Below are positions 9,352 through 16,415 of a stretch of DNA of 34,285 bases, in pieces (positions within the stretch are counted from its first letter, which is position 1; the number at the start of each line of letters is the position of its first letter). The stretch covers positions 1-34,285 of the forward strand of contig JASLKC010000027.1 in NCBI GenBank assembly GCA_030747785.1, in the 5' to 3' direction. The translations under genes were made by a program, and so were the position numbers. Source of the DNA: Candidatus Poseidoniaceae archaeon (GTDB taxonomy: Archaea > Thermoplasmatota > Poseidoniia > Poseidoniales > Poseidoniaceae). The notes under the pieces are model-generated. The model saw only the letters and a list, made by a program, of their open reading frames with translations, searched no databases and was not told the origin of the DNA.

Positions 9352-10047
9352 TTACACCTTCAGTGTGGCTTCAATGGCTCGGTACCAAGCCATCCCAGCG
9401 GCATGTTCTGTCAATTGAGAAAATTGCGGGTAAGGCGAAATTGAGCGCATATAGCCGAATGCGACTAAGTCCACTAAGTCAGGTGCTTTTCCTCCGAAGA
9501 ATTCAGCACCGTCAAATGAATCTGTAAATTCGGTTAGTAGGTCGTGCCATAATTGCTTGGGTTTTCTCCCATCTTTTTTGACCCGGCTACGTGCGATTAT
9601 TCCCCACATAATAGGGAAGCCCGCCCATGCATAGAGGCGCTTTGAGATAAATCCGAAATTTTCTAATTTTGAAACTCTAGTAGTGGTTTTTAGAGCCGAG
9701 GTTATACTTCCATACAGAATTGGAATCGTTGCCTTGCTCATGTGCAGGTCAGCCCATTCCAACCACTTATCTCTTCGAGCATCGTCTTCACTTGCCCATA
9801 GTGAACCGCCGTTGTATTTGGCATCGATATGTTTCATAATCGGAGTTGAATCAGTGATGATTTCCCCATTTGCTTCGACCCAAACTGGTACCTTTGTCCA
9901 TTCAGGCGCAGATGGCAATTGCTTCTTTGCCTTCATTGGATTGACCTGAACTTTTTCATGTTCAAGTCCAATGTGCTCTAACAAACTCCTAACCTTCCAA
10001 CAAAACGGACAGGTGTACAACATGTGTAGTTGAGGGGTGCTCGCCAT
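9352..10047 (-). CDS. Glutathione S-transferase-like protein related to prostaglandin E synthase 2
   Basis: 231 residues from the ATG at 10047, chosen because the thioredoxin-fold domain starts almost at once. An in-frame ATG at 10134 would add 29 residues and overlap the upstream gene by 65 bases. A CPFC redox motif lies at residues 14-17, directly after the first strand (LHMLYT). The VQVNPMKAKKQL segment and K-V-P-V cis-proline region follow, then a D-S-T-P-I motif that in GST folds contacts glutathione. The rest is an all-helical GST C-terminal domain with aromatic and basic residues (WAGFPIMWGIIARSRVKK) that could lie on a membrane surface. The closest plan known to me is the PTGES2 family of GSTs. 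Archaea mostly lack glutathione, so the thiol used is unknown. Confidence 0.8.
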   Translation of the reverse strand: MASTPQLHMLYTCPFCWKVRSLLEHIGLEHEKVQVNPMKAKKQLPSAPEWTKVPVWVEANGEIITDSTPIMKHIDAKYNGGSLWASEDDARRDKWLEWADLHMSKATIPILYGSITSALKTTTRVSKLENFGFISKRLYAWAGFPIMWGIIARSRVKKDGRKPKQLWHDLLTEFTDSFDGAEFFGGKAPDLVDLVAFGYMRSISPYPQFSQLTEHAAGMAWYRAIEATLKV

Positions 10048-10069
10048 GAACGAGCGTGAAGAGCCACCT

Positions 10070-10414
10070 TCATGAGTCTTCAGTACTACGAGACCCTTCG
10101 GGTCTCCAGCCTGGTTTCCAGAACGATAGGTCATCTAACCACTTTCTGAACTCTTCATCATCACCGGTAAGAAGACGGTGCGCACGCATACGCAGTCCCT
10201 CGATTAGAGCATCGTCCATGATGCCGTCTTTGTGGGCGTCATTCCACTCCCCTTGCATCTGTCGGACCATTCTTCGTGCCTCTTCAGGGGAATCAAAGTT
10301 CAATTCACATGCTTCTTGGAGATCAGCGAGCCATGTGCGCGTGTCTCTGCGAATGACATCGGGAACGCGCACACGCTCGGCTTTGGACTTGAACGGCCAC
10401 CAACCCATGGTCAC
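10070..10414 (-). CDS. Small helical hypothetical protein
   Basis: 114 residues, or 112 if the second ATG at 10408 is used; the latter gives a cleaner start with a Trp-Trp-Pro-Phe opening. Rich in Arg, Asp, Glu and Trp with no membrane segment; the middle reads as two or three amphipathic helices (about 27-50, 55-75 and 85-97). The family is not recognised. It lies 22 bases upstream of the GST-like gene on the same strand and is divergent from rlmH, so it probably heads a three-gene operon. Codon use looks like that of its neighbours. Confidence 0.7.
   Translation of the reverse strand: MTMGWWPFKSKAERVRVPDVIRRDTRTWLADLQEACELNFDSPEEARRMVRQMQGEWNDAHKDGIMDDALIEGLRMRAHRLLTGDDEEFRKWLDDLSFWKPGWRPEGSRSTEDS
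10090..10106 (-). other. Perfect 7-bp hairpin between the small gene and the GST-like gene
   Basis: GAGACCC and GGGTCTC flank a 3-nt loop. It lies inside the last codons of the 114-residue gene, 43-59 bases upstream of the chosen GST start. Counted from the alternative GST start at 10134, the stem begins at nucleotide 29, the same offset as two other hairpins in this window. Confidence 0.4.
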
Positions 10415-10465
10415 AACTTAGGTTGGACCATCAATAGTCTTGGGGTCTCTAGCCCTCGGAGAGGT

Positions 10466-10879
10466 ATGGGCAGGGTTGTTGTACATCTCCACGGCAAACC
10501 ATCGGACCGCAATATGGCAATGCTCGTCGAAGAGTATTCACAGCGGCTAAAGTCTAGAGTTAGACTTGAGATTCACAGTGTGAAATTAGTAGCTAGAGAG
10601 TATCTTTCTAGTTTACCTGATTCCACGATATTATTGGATGAGGGTGGAGAGGAATTCACTTCTACCGAATTCGCAGAACGCTTTGCTGAGTGGACAATTT
10701 CCCAAGAGGACACACATCTTGCGATCGGGCCAGCAGACGGTTTTCCAAAAAATAATGGGTATAAATCAATCTCATTATCAACGATGACAATGCCTCACGA
10801 GTTAGCAGCCGTAGTGCTGATGGAACAACTGTATCGCTCCTATGAGATAGGCAGAGGTAGCGCTTACCACCGGGCCTGA
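10466..10879 (+). CDS. rlmH: 23S rRNA pseudouridine-1915 N3-methyltransferase, SPOUT family
   Basis: Methylates pseudouridine 1915 in helix 69 of the large-subunit rRNA in bacteria. The ATG at 10466 follows a purine-rich GGAGAGG at 10458-10464 and gives 137 residues, the usual RlmH length is about 155. The SPOUT features are clear in the second half: ILLDEGGEEFTSTEFAERF, then IGPADG in place of the IGGADG cofactor loop, then the knot region ISLSTMTMPHELAAVVLMEQLYRSYEI and the terminal GSAYHR in place of GHPYHR. The open frame continues upstream of 10466 but that part is antisense to the neighbouring gene and not family-like. It is divergent from the small hypothetical gene with about 50 bases between. 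Confidence 0.9.
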   Translation: MGRVVVHLHGKPSDRNMAMLVEEYSQRLKSRVRLEIHSVKLVAREYLSSLPDSTILLDEGGEEFTSTEFAERFAEWTISQEDTHLAIGPADGFPKNNGYKSISLSTMTMPHELAAVVLMEQLYRSYEIGRGSAYHRA

Positions 10880-10886
10880 GTTAGAA

Positions 10887-11615
10887 TTATTTCAATCGTA
10901 ATGAGTGCAATCGCTCGTAGAAAGTTTGGCATTCATCACAAAATTCCTGATAGTCTGGAGGGAGTTCTCCAATTCGCGGCTTGTAAGGTGCGAAACCTGT
11001 AGATTCCCATACTGCATCATACCAATGCTCTGCCCAAATCCCATCACATTCCCTTGGACCTGATTGCCATGAAAGCATTGCTGGGTCGAAAGGGATATCC
11101 AATACATCACATAATTTCGATAGCATTCCCTTTGGATTCTGTAAGATGTCTCTAGAGTCAATTATTGGAGGAATTTCTCCTGTGGTTTCAATAAGATAGT
11201 CAAGAATTCGGCTTTGTTGAGGAATACCAGTTGCCATTACATCGATTTGGTCTGTTTTCTTTGCCAAGGAAAGGAGTACCTCTCTCGGGTCCCGAATGAG
11301 TAGACAGTTAGTCAATTCTGATATCCATTTTAGGTCGATATTGGGTAGAAGATGGTGCGTCATGTGCTTTTGATACCAGACGCCCGCTCCGTTCGGGATA
11401 TTTCCACAAAGTGAATCCACCACCTTTTGCCAATCAGTCTCGCCGTCATCAATCACGGCTTGTGCTCCAGGATGAGTGACTCCAGTTTTGGCTAGATAGT
11501 GAGCGTACAATGGCTCATCACTGCAAAATGAATCCTGTCTATTATCAAATGAATACATCATTGCAGTTGAGATATTTCGAGGCCCAGACCACATAGCAAT
11601 CCTTGTTTCAGACAT
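10887..11615 (-). CDS. Sulfotransferase-like protein partnered with a class IV aminotransferase
   Basis: 242 residues from the ATG at 11615, which is preceded by AGGAGTGA (11621-11628) at 5 bases and overlaps the upstream stop by 8 bases. A GTG at 11624 is an alternative. The N-terminal W-S-G-P-R-N-I-S-T segment corresponds to the PAPS 5'-phosphosulfate loop, and LLIRDPREVLLSL near residue 110 to the 3'-phosphate-binding region. The C-terminal half (LCDVLDIPFDPAMLSW, then DGIWAEHWYDAVWESTGF) matches, as I recall it, the N-terminal domain of plant BCAT-like proteins, where this domain is fused to an aminotransferase. Whether it transfers sulfate is unproven; the group acceptor is unknown. Overlapping genes point to translational coupling with the aminotransferase. 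Confidence 0.8.
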   Translation of the reverse strand: MSETRIAMWSGPRNISTAMMYSFDNRQDSFCSDEPLYAHYLAKTGVTHPGAQAVIDDGETDWQKVVDSLCGNIPNGAGVWYQKHMTHHLLPNIDLKWISELTNCLLIRDPREVLLSLAKKTDQIDVMATGIPQQSRILDYLIETTGEIPPIIDSRDILQNPKGMLSKLCDVLDIPFDPAMLSWQSGPRECDGIWAEHWYDAVWESTGFAPYKPRIGELPPDYQEFCDECQTFYERLHSLRLK

Positions 11616-12537
11616 CGCATTCACTCCTAATCAATTCGAGATATAATTTCTGTAATCTCTCAACCATAGGGCCTCTAACTCCGCCACTCAGTGGCTTACT
11701 ATCATATTCGATGACGGGAGTCAATCCAGCAAATGTTCCAGTGACGAATGCTTCATCAGCTTCATCCACATCTGCAGTGGTGAAATTCTTCTCAAAACAT
11801 GGGATATCATTGTCATGACAAAGATTGATGATGTTCTGTCTTGTAATCCCATCGAGGCAGTATTCACCCTTTGAAGTCCAAACTTCTCCATTTTTGACCA
11901 TGAAGAAATGTGTTGAATTACAGGTACTGACATTACCATTAGGATCCAACATCAAACCTTCTTCCCCGCCTTTTTCAGCAGCATCGATACATGCTGCAAT
12001 ACAATTGTGTTTTGATAAGCTGTTAATCCGAGGGTCCTGGACATTTTGAGGGCCTCGGATTACATCGACCGTTACCAAAGTAATACCTTTGATACTGCGC
12101 TCGATATTGGCTTTCTTGTATTCAGGAATAATGACCAAGGTTGGAGCGCTTGAGATAACCCAAGGTGCTTGATAGGGCGTAGGCTTCAATCCGCGAGTGA
12201 TAATGAGGCGAATGTGAACTTGGTCGTGCATATCATTTGCCTTGATGACTTTCTGAATCTCTGCAAGAATCTTTTCTCTCTCATATGGAATTTCAAGAGA
12301 GATTACAGATGCTCCATGGTACAAACGGTCTAGATGTTCAGTGATGAAAACCAACACATCATCATGTAGACGAAAGGCTTCCCAGACTCCATCTCCTAGG
12401 AGAAAACCAGCATCGAATACCGATATTTTTGCATCTTTACGACGAAATAATTCGCCATTAATCGAAATCCACACATTTTCGTTGCGGGGATCTTGTTGAT
12501 ACTCGTGTGTCCCCATTGTTTGCTCATGGAGCCTCAT
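11608..12537 (-). CDS. Class IV PLP aminotransferase-like protein, catalytic lysine position occupied by Asn
   Basis: 309 residues from the first ATG; the ATG at 12516 is a reasonable alternative, since homology starts around residue 21 (NVWISINGEL). The fold of branched-chain and D-amino-acid aminotransferases is clear: ISVFDAGFLLGDGVWE (38-53), HLDRLYHGA (68-76), the RLIITRG strand (110-116), NGNVSTCNSTHFFMV in place of the usual G-x-V-x-E-x-x-x-x-N-x-F segment, CLDGITRQNI and FVTGTFAGLTPV. In most relatives the PLP lysine lies in a D-P-x-I-K-S-L-N motif. Here the sequence is D-P-R-I-N-S-L-S-K-H-N, so the position is Asn172 (codon AAC at 12022-12024), with lysines at 176 and further away. 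The usual Glu in V-S-E is Thr. The protein may be a non-transaminating relative or use another lysine. It overlaps and is coupled to the sulfotransferase-like gene. Confidence 0.85.
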   Translation of the reverse strand: MRLHEQTMGTHEYQQDPRNENVWISINGELFRRKDAKISVFDAGFLLGDGVWEAFRLHDDVLVFITEHLDRLYHGASVISLEIPYEREKILAEIQKVIKANDMHDQVHIRLIITRGLKPTPYQAPWVISSAPTLVIIPEYKKANIERSIKGITLVTVDVIRGPQNVQDPRINSLSKHNCIAACIDAAEKGGEEGLMLDPNGNVSTCNSTHFFMVKNGEVWTSKGEYCLDGITRQNIINLCHDNDIPCFEKNFTTADVDEADEAFVTGTFAGLTPVIEYDSKPLSGGVRGPMVERLQKLYLELIRSECDV

Positions 12538-12640
12538 GTATTGAAAGCAATCTATAACGGTTGGAATTCATATCGACAGTTCAAAGCAGCAATAGTTTGG
12601 TCTGACAACCCTCAAAAAGAGGTGTCCTTACCCACTGCTC

Positions 12641-13360
12641 GTGGAGACTTGGTGGTTCCTAGTTTTTGAATTCGCAGTCGCCATCTCACTGATGGTGATG
12701 AGTAAGCGTCAGCCATTTCCTAGGGCAAGTTATCGCTACGGGTTAGTGCTATTGATAATCGCATCATTATTCTTAATTGGAGAGAATGCTCCTCGACCAA
12801 CCGGTGTACATGTTCACCTTCTTTTCCTTCTTGCATATGGCGCTGTAGGATTGCTAAAAGGCGTTCATAGTATGCTGAAAACTCGCACCGAGGTAATCGT
12901 GGCTCCTTTCGCTGGTTTTCTTTTCAGCGTGGGCGCAAGTGCAGCAATGGCAATGGAATGGCCAAATCTCTCGAAAATCGAAGAATATGCTGCATTTGCA
13001 ATGATTGTCATCATCGGATGTGGCCAAACCTGGTTGGTTTTCCGAGGACTTTTGATTGGAAGGCTTCCACTTGCGTGGTCAAAGGCGGGCCTTGTTGCAC
13101 TAGAGCGAGGACATGTTTCAGGCGACCATGGAGCAATCGACTGTTTTGAGAAGGCGTGGGATTTAGAAGAAGAACATCTCAACCCAATGGCTTGGGCAGC
13201 TCTTGCTAGGTGTAATTCATTTCTTGGAAATAGCGATGAAGCGCGTTATTGGTCAAAGCGTTTGGCTGAATCTGGGGGAAATGAGGCAGTTGCAGAAGAG
13301 TGGCTCGATGCTATTGATTCTGCTTTGAATAGGCTAAAAAATCTAAGTGAAGAGGAATAA
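12641..13360 (+). CDS. Membrane protein with a C-terminal TPR-like segment
   Basis: 239 residues. The start at 12641 is GTG; the next in-frame ATG would remove most of the first membrane helix. Four to five hydrophobic segments are visible at about 4-20, 33-46, 58-74, 85-105 and 117-136. From about 145 the protein is soluble, with a helical pair resembling tetratricopeptide repeats (ALERGHVSGDHGAIDCFEKAWDLEEEH, then MAWAALARCNSFLGNSDEARYWSKRLAESGG). It ends in an acidic tail. No enzyme motif was seen. The TPR part suggests a membrane-bound scaffold facing the cytoplasm. It is read towards the small membrane protein at 13433 with a 72-base gap. Confidence 0.75.
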   Translation: METWWFLVFEFAVAISLMVMSKRQPFPRASYRYGLVLLIIASLFLIGENAPRPTGVHVHLLFLLAYGAVGLLKGVHSMLKTRTEVIVAPFAGFLFSVGASAAMAMEWPNLSKIEEYAAFAMIVIIGCGQTWLVFRGLLIGRLPLAWSKAGLVALERGHVSGDHGAIDCFEKAWDLEEEHLNPMAWAALARCNSFLGNSDEARYWSKRLAESGGNEAVAEEWLDAIDSALNRLKNLSEEE

Positions 13361-13432
13361 ATACACGGGATATCCCCGGGACCCCTCACAATAAATCGTA
13401 TGGCTTAAGTGTCTAGAGGTTGATTTACAAAC

Positions 13433-13726
13433 ATGGGAAAGAGCACAAAGAATGATTGGTCAGCCTCCATGATAGGTTGGTTTGCCATCTTGATTTGGTT
13501 TTCAGCATCTCTACTTTCTCAAGCGGCATATATCGCTTCAACTGGAATGCCATATGAAGCGGATGCTATGCTTGACTCGATGGGATCATTTGCATGGATA
13601 ATAATTGGAATTGAGGCAATTGCGTGGTTCATGATAGTTGCATTAATCGGCTCCAAAGCGGTTAAGCGCCATATTCAACGCATCTCAGAAAGCCACTCTC
13701 AGGAGTCTGTAGCACCACAGGCTTGA
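13433..13726 (+). CDS. Small membrane protein with two transmembrane helices
   Basis: 97 residues from an ATG at 13433. Hydrophobic segments at about 13-35 and 50-71 flank a short acidic loop. A basic stretch follows the second helix (GSKAVKRHIQR), putting both ends in the cytoplasm by the positive-inside rule. The family is not recognised. The upstream gap contains the palindrome GGGATATCCC at 13367-13376 and an AT-rich stretch at about 13391-13397 that could be a box A. Confidence 0.7.
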   Translation: MGKSTKNDWSASMIGWFAILIWFSASLLSQAAYIASTGMPYEADAMLDSMGSFAWIIIGIEAIAWFMIVALIGSKAVKRHIQRISESHSQESVAPQA

Positions 13727-13751
13727 AGAGTCGTCAATAAAAGCACATTAC

Positions 13752-14234
13752 GTGCACGATGAATCGAACATACCTCCGCTTGCAGGTCAGCCAATGACCG
13801 TTGCAGATCTTCTCGATGAGATGTCTTTGCTTGCATTACCCGATGATTGCCGGGTAGTTACGATTGATGAAGCAAGGTCAGAACTCGATAGGGCATCAAG
13901 ACTTTTGTCAACGCTCCAGGCATTACAGGACGAAGCGCATGATTTGACAGAGGAACTCGAAATTATCATTGAGCAACTCGCACCAAACCACCCTCATGTA
14001 ATAGAGGTAGCAGACCAACTCGGTAGGCTGGTAAAAGATTGGCAAGGCATTAGTGATGCAATTGAAGGATTAGGTGCTAGAATAAGCGGATTAGATCCGG
14101 GGCAATTAGAATGGTACGGAGTCGTAGATGGCCATTTAGTCCTATATTCTTGGGCCCAAGGAGAAGGCGATATCGAATGGTGGTACCCAATGGATTCCAC
14201 AATTTCCAGCCGCAGACCTCTTGTTGAGGCATGA
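13752..14234 (+). CDS. DUF2203 family protein
   Basis: 160 residues from a GTG at 13752 that sits in the palindrome CGTGCACG. An ATG at 13794 would give 146 residues and is also possible, because the domain begins near residue 40 (RVVTIDEARSELDRASRLLSTL). The middle is a long helical hairpin with a strong heptad pattern (EAHDLTEELEIIIEQL and VADQLGRLVKDWQGISDAIEGLGARI). The C-terminal part has the DUF2203 signature in altered form: V-V-D-G-H-L-V-L-Y-S-W-A-Q-G-E-G-D-I-E-W-W-Y-P followed by S-R-R-P-L. Function unknown in all members I know of. It is close to the adenosyltransferase gene, 6 bases downstream, so co-transcription is likely. Confidence 0.8.
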   Translation: MHDESNIPPLAGQPMTVADLLDEMSLLALPDDCRVVTIDEARSELDRASRLLSTLQALQDEAHDLTEELEIIIEQLAPNHPHVIEVADQLGRLVKDWQGISDAIEGLGARISGLDPGQLEWYGVVDGHLVLYSWAQGEGDIEWWYPMDSTISSRRPLVEA

Positions 14235-14240
14235 CCTCGG

Positions 14241-14924
14241 ATGTGCATGGTCCGAATCACCAAGGTGTATACCGGCGGCGGAGACGCCGGTGAAACTTCA
14301 CTCGTTGATGGTTCTCGAATCACTAAGTCTGATGGCCGCATAGAAATGGTAGGAACATGCGACGAGTTGAACGCTTTACTCGGCATGGCACTGATGGAAG
14401 TCGACCGCATTGATGACAAACATTCCGATGGAGGAATCCGACCTACAGTACGTCAAATTAGAATTGTTTGTTCAATGGCACTCACCCGTATTCAAAGCGA
14501 GTTGTTTGATCTTGGTGCCGAATTAGCTTGCCCGATGAATTCTATCCCAGAATACATGGCATTGGTAGACCAAGAAGATTCAGATAGGTTATGCGAAGAA
14601 ATGGATGCATGGAATAAGAATTTGGAACCTCTTGAAAGTTTCATTATGCCTACAGGTTCGGGTCCTGTAGCAGTATTACATCTGGCTCGAACAATCACTC
14701 GAAGACTTGAGAGATCAATGGTTTCGAAGAAGGAGGAGATACGTCCTCTTGCCCTTCAATATGTGAATAGGCTTTCTGATTGGCTATTCATTCTCACTCG
14801 GTGGGTCAGTTCGACATTAGGTGAAGCGGAAACTTTGTGGATTCCTAAAGGCAAGCGTCAAGATAGCACGGTCGAATCAACACAGAGACAACAGGCAAAT
14901 CGTGAACAAATCGATGATTTGTGA
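14241..14924 (+). CDS. Cob(I)alamin adenosyltransferase, PduO/MMAB type
   Basis: Transfers the adenosyl group of ATP to cob(I)alamin to give adenosylcobalamin, the cofactor of methylmalonyl-CoA mutase and of class II ribonucleotide reductase. 227 residues from the ATG at 14241 (a second ATG at 14247 is possible). The ATP-binding Y-T-G-G-G-D-A-G-E-T-S-L is at 10-21, the GTCDELNALLG helix at 37-47, and the R-x-x-x-R-R-L-E-R helix followed by N-R-L-S-D-W-L-F near 151-180. These place it firmly in the PduO family. A Gln-rich tail of about 25 residues is non-conserved. The stop codon directly abuts the stop of the convergent Nudix gene. Confidence 0.93.
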   Translation: MCMVRITKVYTGGGDAGETSLVDGSRITKSDGRIEMVGTCDELNALLGMALMEVDRIDDKHSDGGIRPTVRQIRIVCSMALTRIQSELFDLGAELACPMNSIPEYMALVDQEDSDRLCEEMDAWNKNLEPLESFIMPTGSGPVAVLHLARTITRRLERSMVSKKEEIRPLALQYVNRLSDWLFILTRWVSSTLGEAETLWIPKGKRQDSTVESTQRQQANREQIDDL

Positions 14925-15335
14925 TTACGCACGATTGATACTTTTCAAGTGAGTATGTGCAGCAGCAAGTACGCCTTGACTTTCATGATGAGTTAGTTGC
15001 TTCATTGCATCATCCCATTCTAGCCAGAGGTGCTCTGTGTGTTCATGAGAGATGTTAACAGACATAGTTTCTGTTTCAGCGATGAACCAGAATACTTGTT
15101 TCTCAATTAAGCGGCCTTTATGCCTGAATTCGTATGCTGTTCTGTATTCGAAATCATCAATGAATTCTATTTCAGAGATTCCGGTTTCCTCAGATAATTC
15201 ACGGGCTGCAGTCGCCTTCTTGTCCTCATCCGATTCCTCGATATGCCCTTTAGGAAAATCCCAGTGCCCCTGAGGATATTGGAGAAGCAGAATGGAACCG
15301 AAGTTCACTAGGACCACGCCACACGAAGTCTCCAT
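14925..15335 (-). CDS. Nudix hydrolase, Ap4A-hydrolase-like
   Basis: 136 residues from the ATG at 15335, where homology starts (ETSCGVVLVN); an ATG-type start at 15362 would add nine poorly matching residues. WDFPKGHIE precedes the Nudix box. The box reads G-x6-E-x7-R-E-L-x-E-E-x-G-I, one residue longer than the canonical G-x5-E spacing, while the catalytic R-E-L-S-E-E core is intact. The KQVFWFIAE strand after the box and the EHLWLEW segment fit the diadenosine tetraphosphate hydrolase branch. It probably removes alarmone-like dinucleotides or damaged nucleotides. The gene is divergent from the DHH phosphoesterase gene and convergent with the adenosyltransferase gene with no spacer. Confidence 0.88.
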   Translation of the reverse strand: METSCGVVLVNFGSILLLQYPQGHWDFPKGHIEESDEDKKATAARELSEETGISEIEFIDDFEYRTAYEFRHKGRLIEKQVFWFIAETETMSVNISHEHTEHLWLEWDDAMKQLTHHESQGVLAAAHTHLKSINRA

Positions 15336-15352
15336 GGTTGACCTGCCTTGGT

Positions 15353-15366
15353 GCCTATTCATAGGC
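15353..15366. promoter_or_regulatory. Inverted repeat in the Nudix/DHH divergent region
   Basis: GCCTAT and ATAGGC meet around a 2-nt centre (a 5-bp stem with a TTCA loop if RNA). It is located between the two divergent start codons at 15335 and 15423, so it could be an operator or a leader hairpin. The repeat is short and could be chance. Confidence 0.3.
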
Positions 15367-15422
15367 CCATCGGCGCGGAAAGAATAGCGATTCCTTCATG
15401 TCTTGTATGCTGTGCCACAAAT

Positions 15423-16415
15423 ATGTCGGTGCTGGAAGGTATCACTCGGGTCGTTGCGGATTCAGATCTCGATGGTCTGATGGCAGCTGCAGTTCTCAAG
15501 GCTTGCAAGCCTGAGGTTGAAGTCATCTTCACTCATGCTGCCCTGGTCAGAAGCGGTACTCTAGATGGCATAATCGATAGAAATACCGCGATATGCGACC
15601 TTCCTTTTCACCCTGCTTGCGGCCTCTATCTGGACCATCATATGACTAATCGGCCAACTCCAGAGCAGGAGGCGGTATTCACTGCAGATGGAGGTATTTG
15701 TCATTGGCGTGACACACCTTCAGCGGCAAGAGCAGCATTCGAATTGATGCGTAACGATGTAGACCTTTCTCATTTAGAGGAAATAATGCCAATAGTCGAT
15801 GCGCTTGATAGCGGTGGAATCTCGTTTGAAATATTCATGGAAGATCCACCAATCCTCCGATTATCTCGTTCTCTTTCACTGCGTGAGCCTGACCATTTAC
15901 AGATTGTACTAGACCAATTTGCCACAGGTATGCTAGTGGATGATATACTATCATTCCATTCCAAAAGGTTGGATGAATTAGGTGACCAGCGTTCTATTCA
16001 GACAATGCATGTCAAGCAAAATACTGTGATTACCGATGGACTAGCAATTTGTGATTTATCGAATTCAGGGATTCGTACCAATGGCTATCTCGTTACAGCT
16101 TTGGCTGGTGACGAAGCCATTGCATGTTGTGTAATCCATGGTTGGGATGATGGGTCAATCGATGACCCATCTCGGCCGGCTTTAGGCGCATCATTTTACG
16201 CAAATTCATTCAGAGGCGAGAAGAATCCATACGACCTTTCGAAGTTGGCAACATTACTCGATGAAACCGGTGGCGGTCATGCTAATGCATGTGGTTGTCG
16301 AGTACAGCCAGCTGATAGTACAGACCGGGCAATTCAGGCAGGAGACAAAGAGTACAATCTTGCCAAATGGCAGAACCTTTGGTCACGAAGGCACACCGAT
16401 ATGTTACGCGATTGA
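15423..16415 (+). CDS. DHH/DHHA1 family phosphoesterase
   Basis: 330 residues from the ATG at 15423; the frame is open back to 15348 but the extra part is not family-like. DHH motif I is D-S-D-L-D-G at 13-18, motif II is C-D-L at 58-60, motif III is L-D-H-H at 70-73, and an acidic V-D-A-L-D-S-G follows near 122. The C-terminal DHHA1 domain ends with G-G-G-H-A-N-A-C-G near 287-295, which binds the substrate phosphate. The size and domain set fit NrnA-like oligoribonucleases or pAp phosphatases and not the larger archaeal RecJ/GAN proteins. Because the pAp product arises from PAPS-using sulfotransferases, a pAp-phosphatase role would fit the sulfotransferase-like gene 4 kb away; that link is inference only. 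The 3' end overlaps the convergent transporter gene by 12 bases. Confidence 0.88.
   Translation: MSVLEGITRVVADSDLDGLMAAAVLKACKPEVEVIFTHAALVRSGTLDGIIDRNTAICDLPFHPACGLYLDHHMTNRPTPEQEAVFTADGGICHWRDTPSAARAAFELMRNDVDLSHLEEIMPIVDALDSGGISFEIFMEDPPILRLSRSLSLREPDHLQIVLDQFATGMLVDDILSFHSKRLDELGDQRSIQTMHVKQNTVITDGLAICDLSNSGIRTNGYLVTALAGDEAIACCVIHGWDDGSIDDPSRPALGASFYANSFRGEKNPYDLSKLATLLDETGGGHANACGCRVQPADSTDRAIQAGDKEYNLAKWQNLWSRRHTDMLRD

Noticed and set aside
13367-13376. Palindrome GGGATATCCC upstream of the small membrane protein
   Set aside because: Ten-base palindromes are expected by chance in a window this size and no second copy near a promoter was seen; mentioned only in the gene entry.
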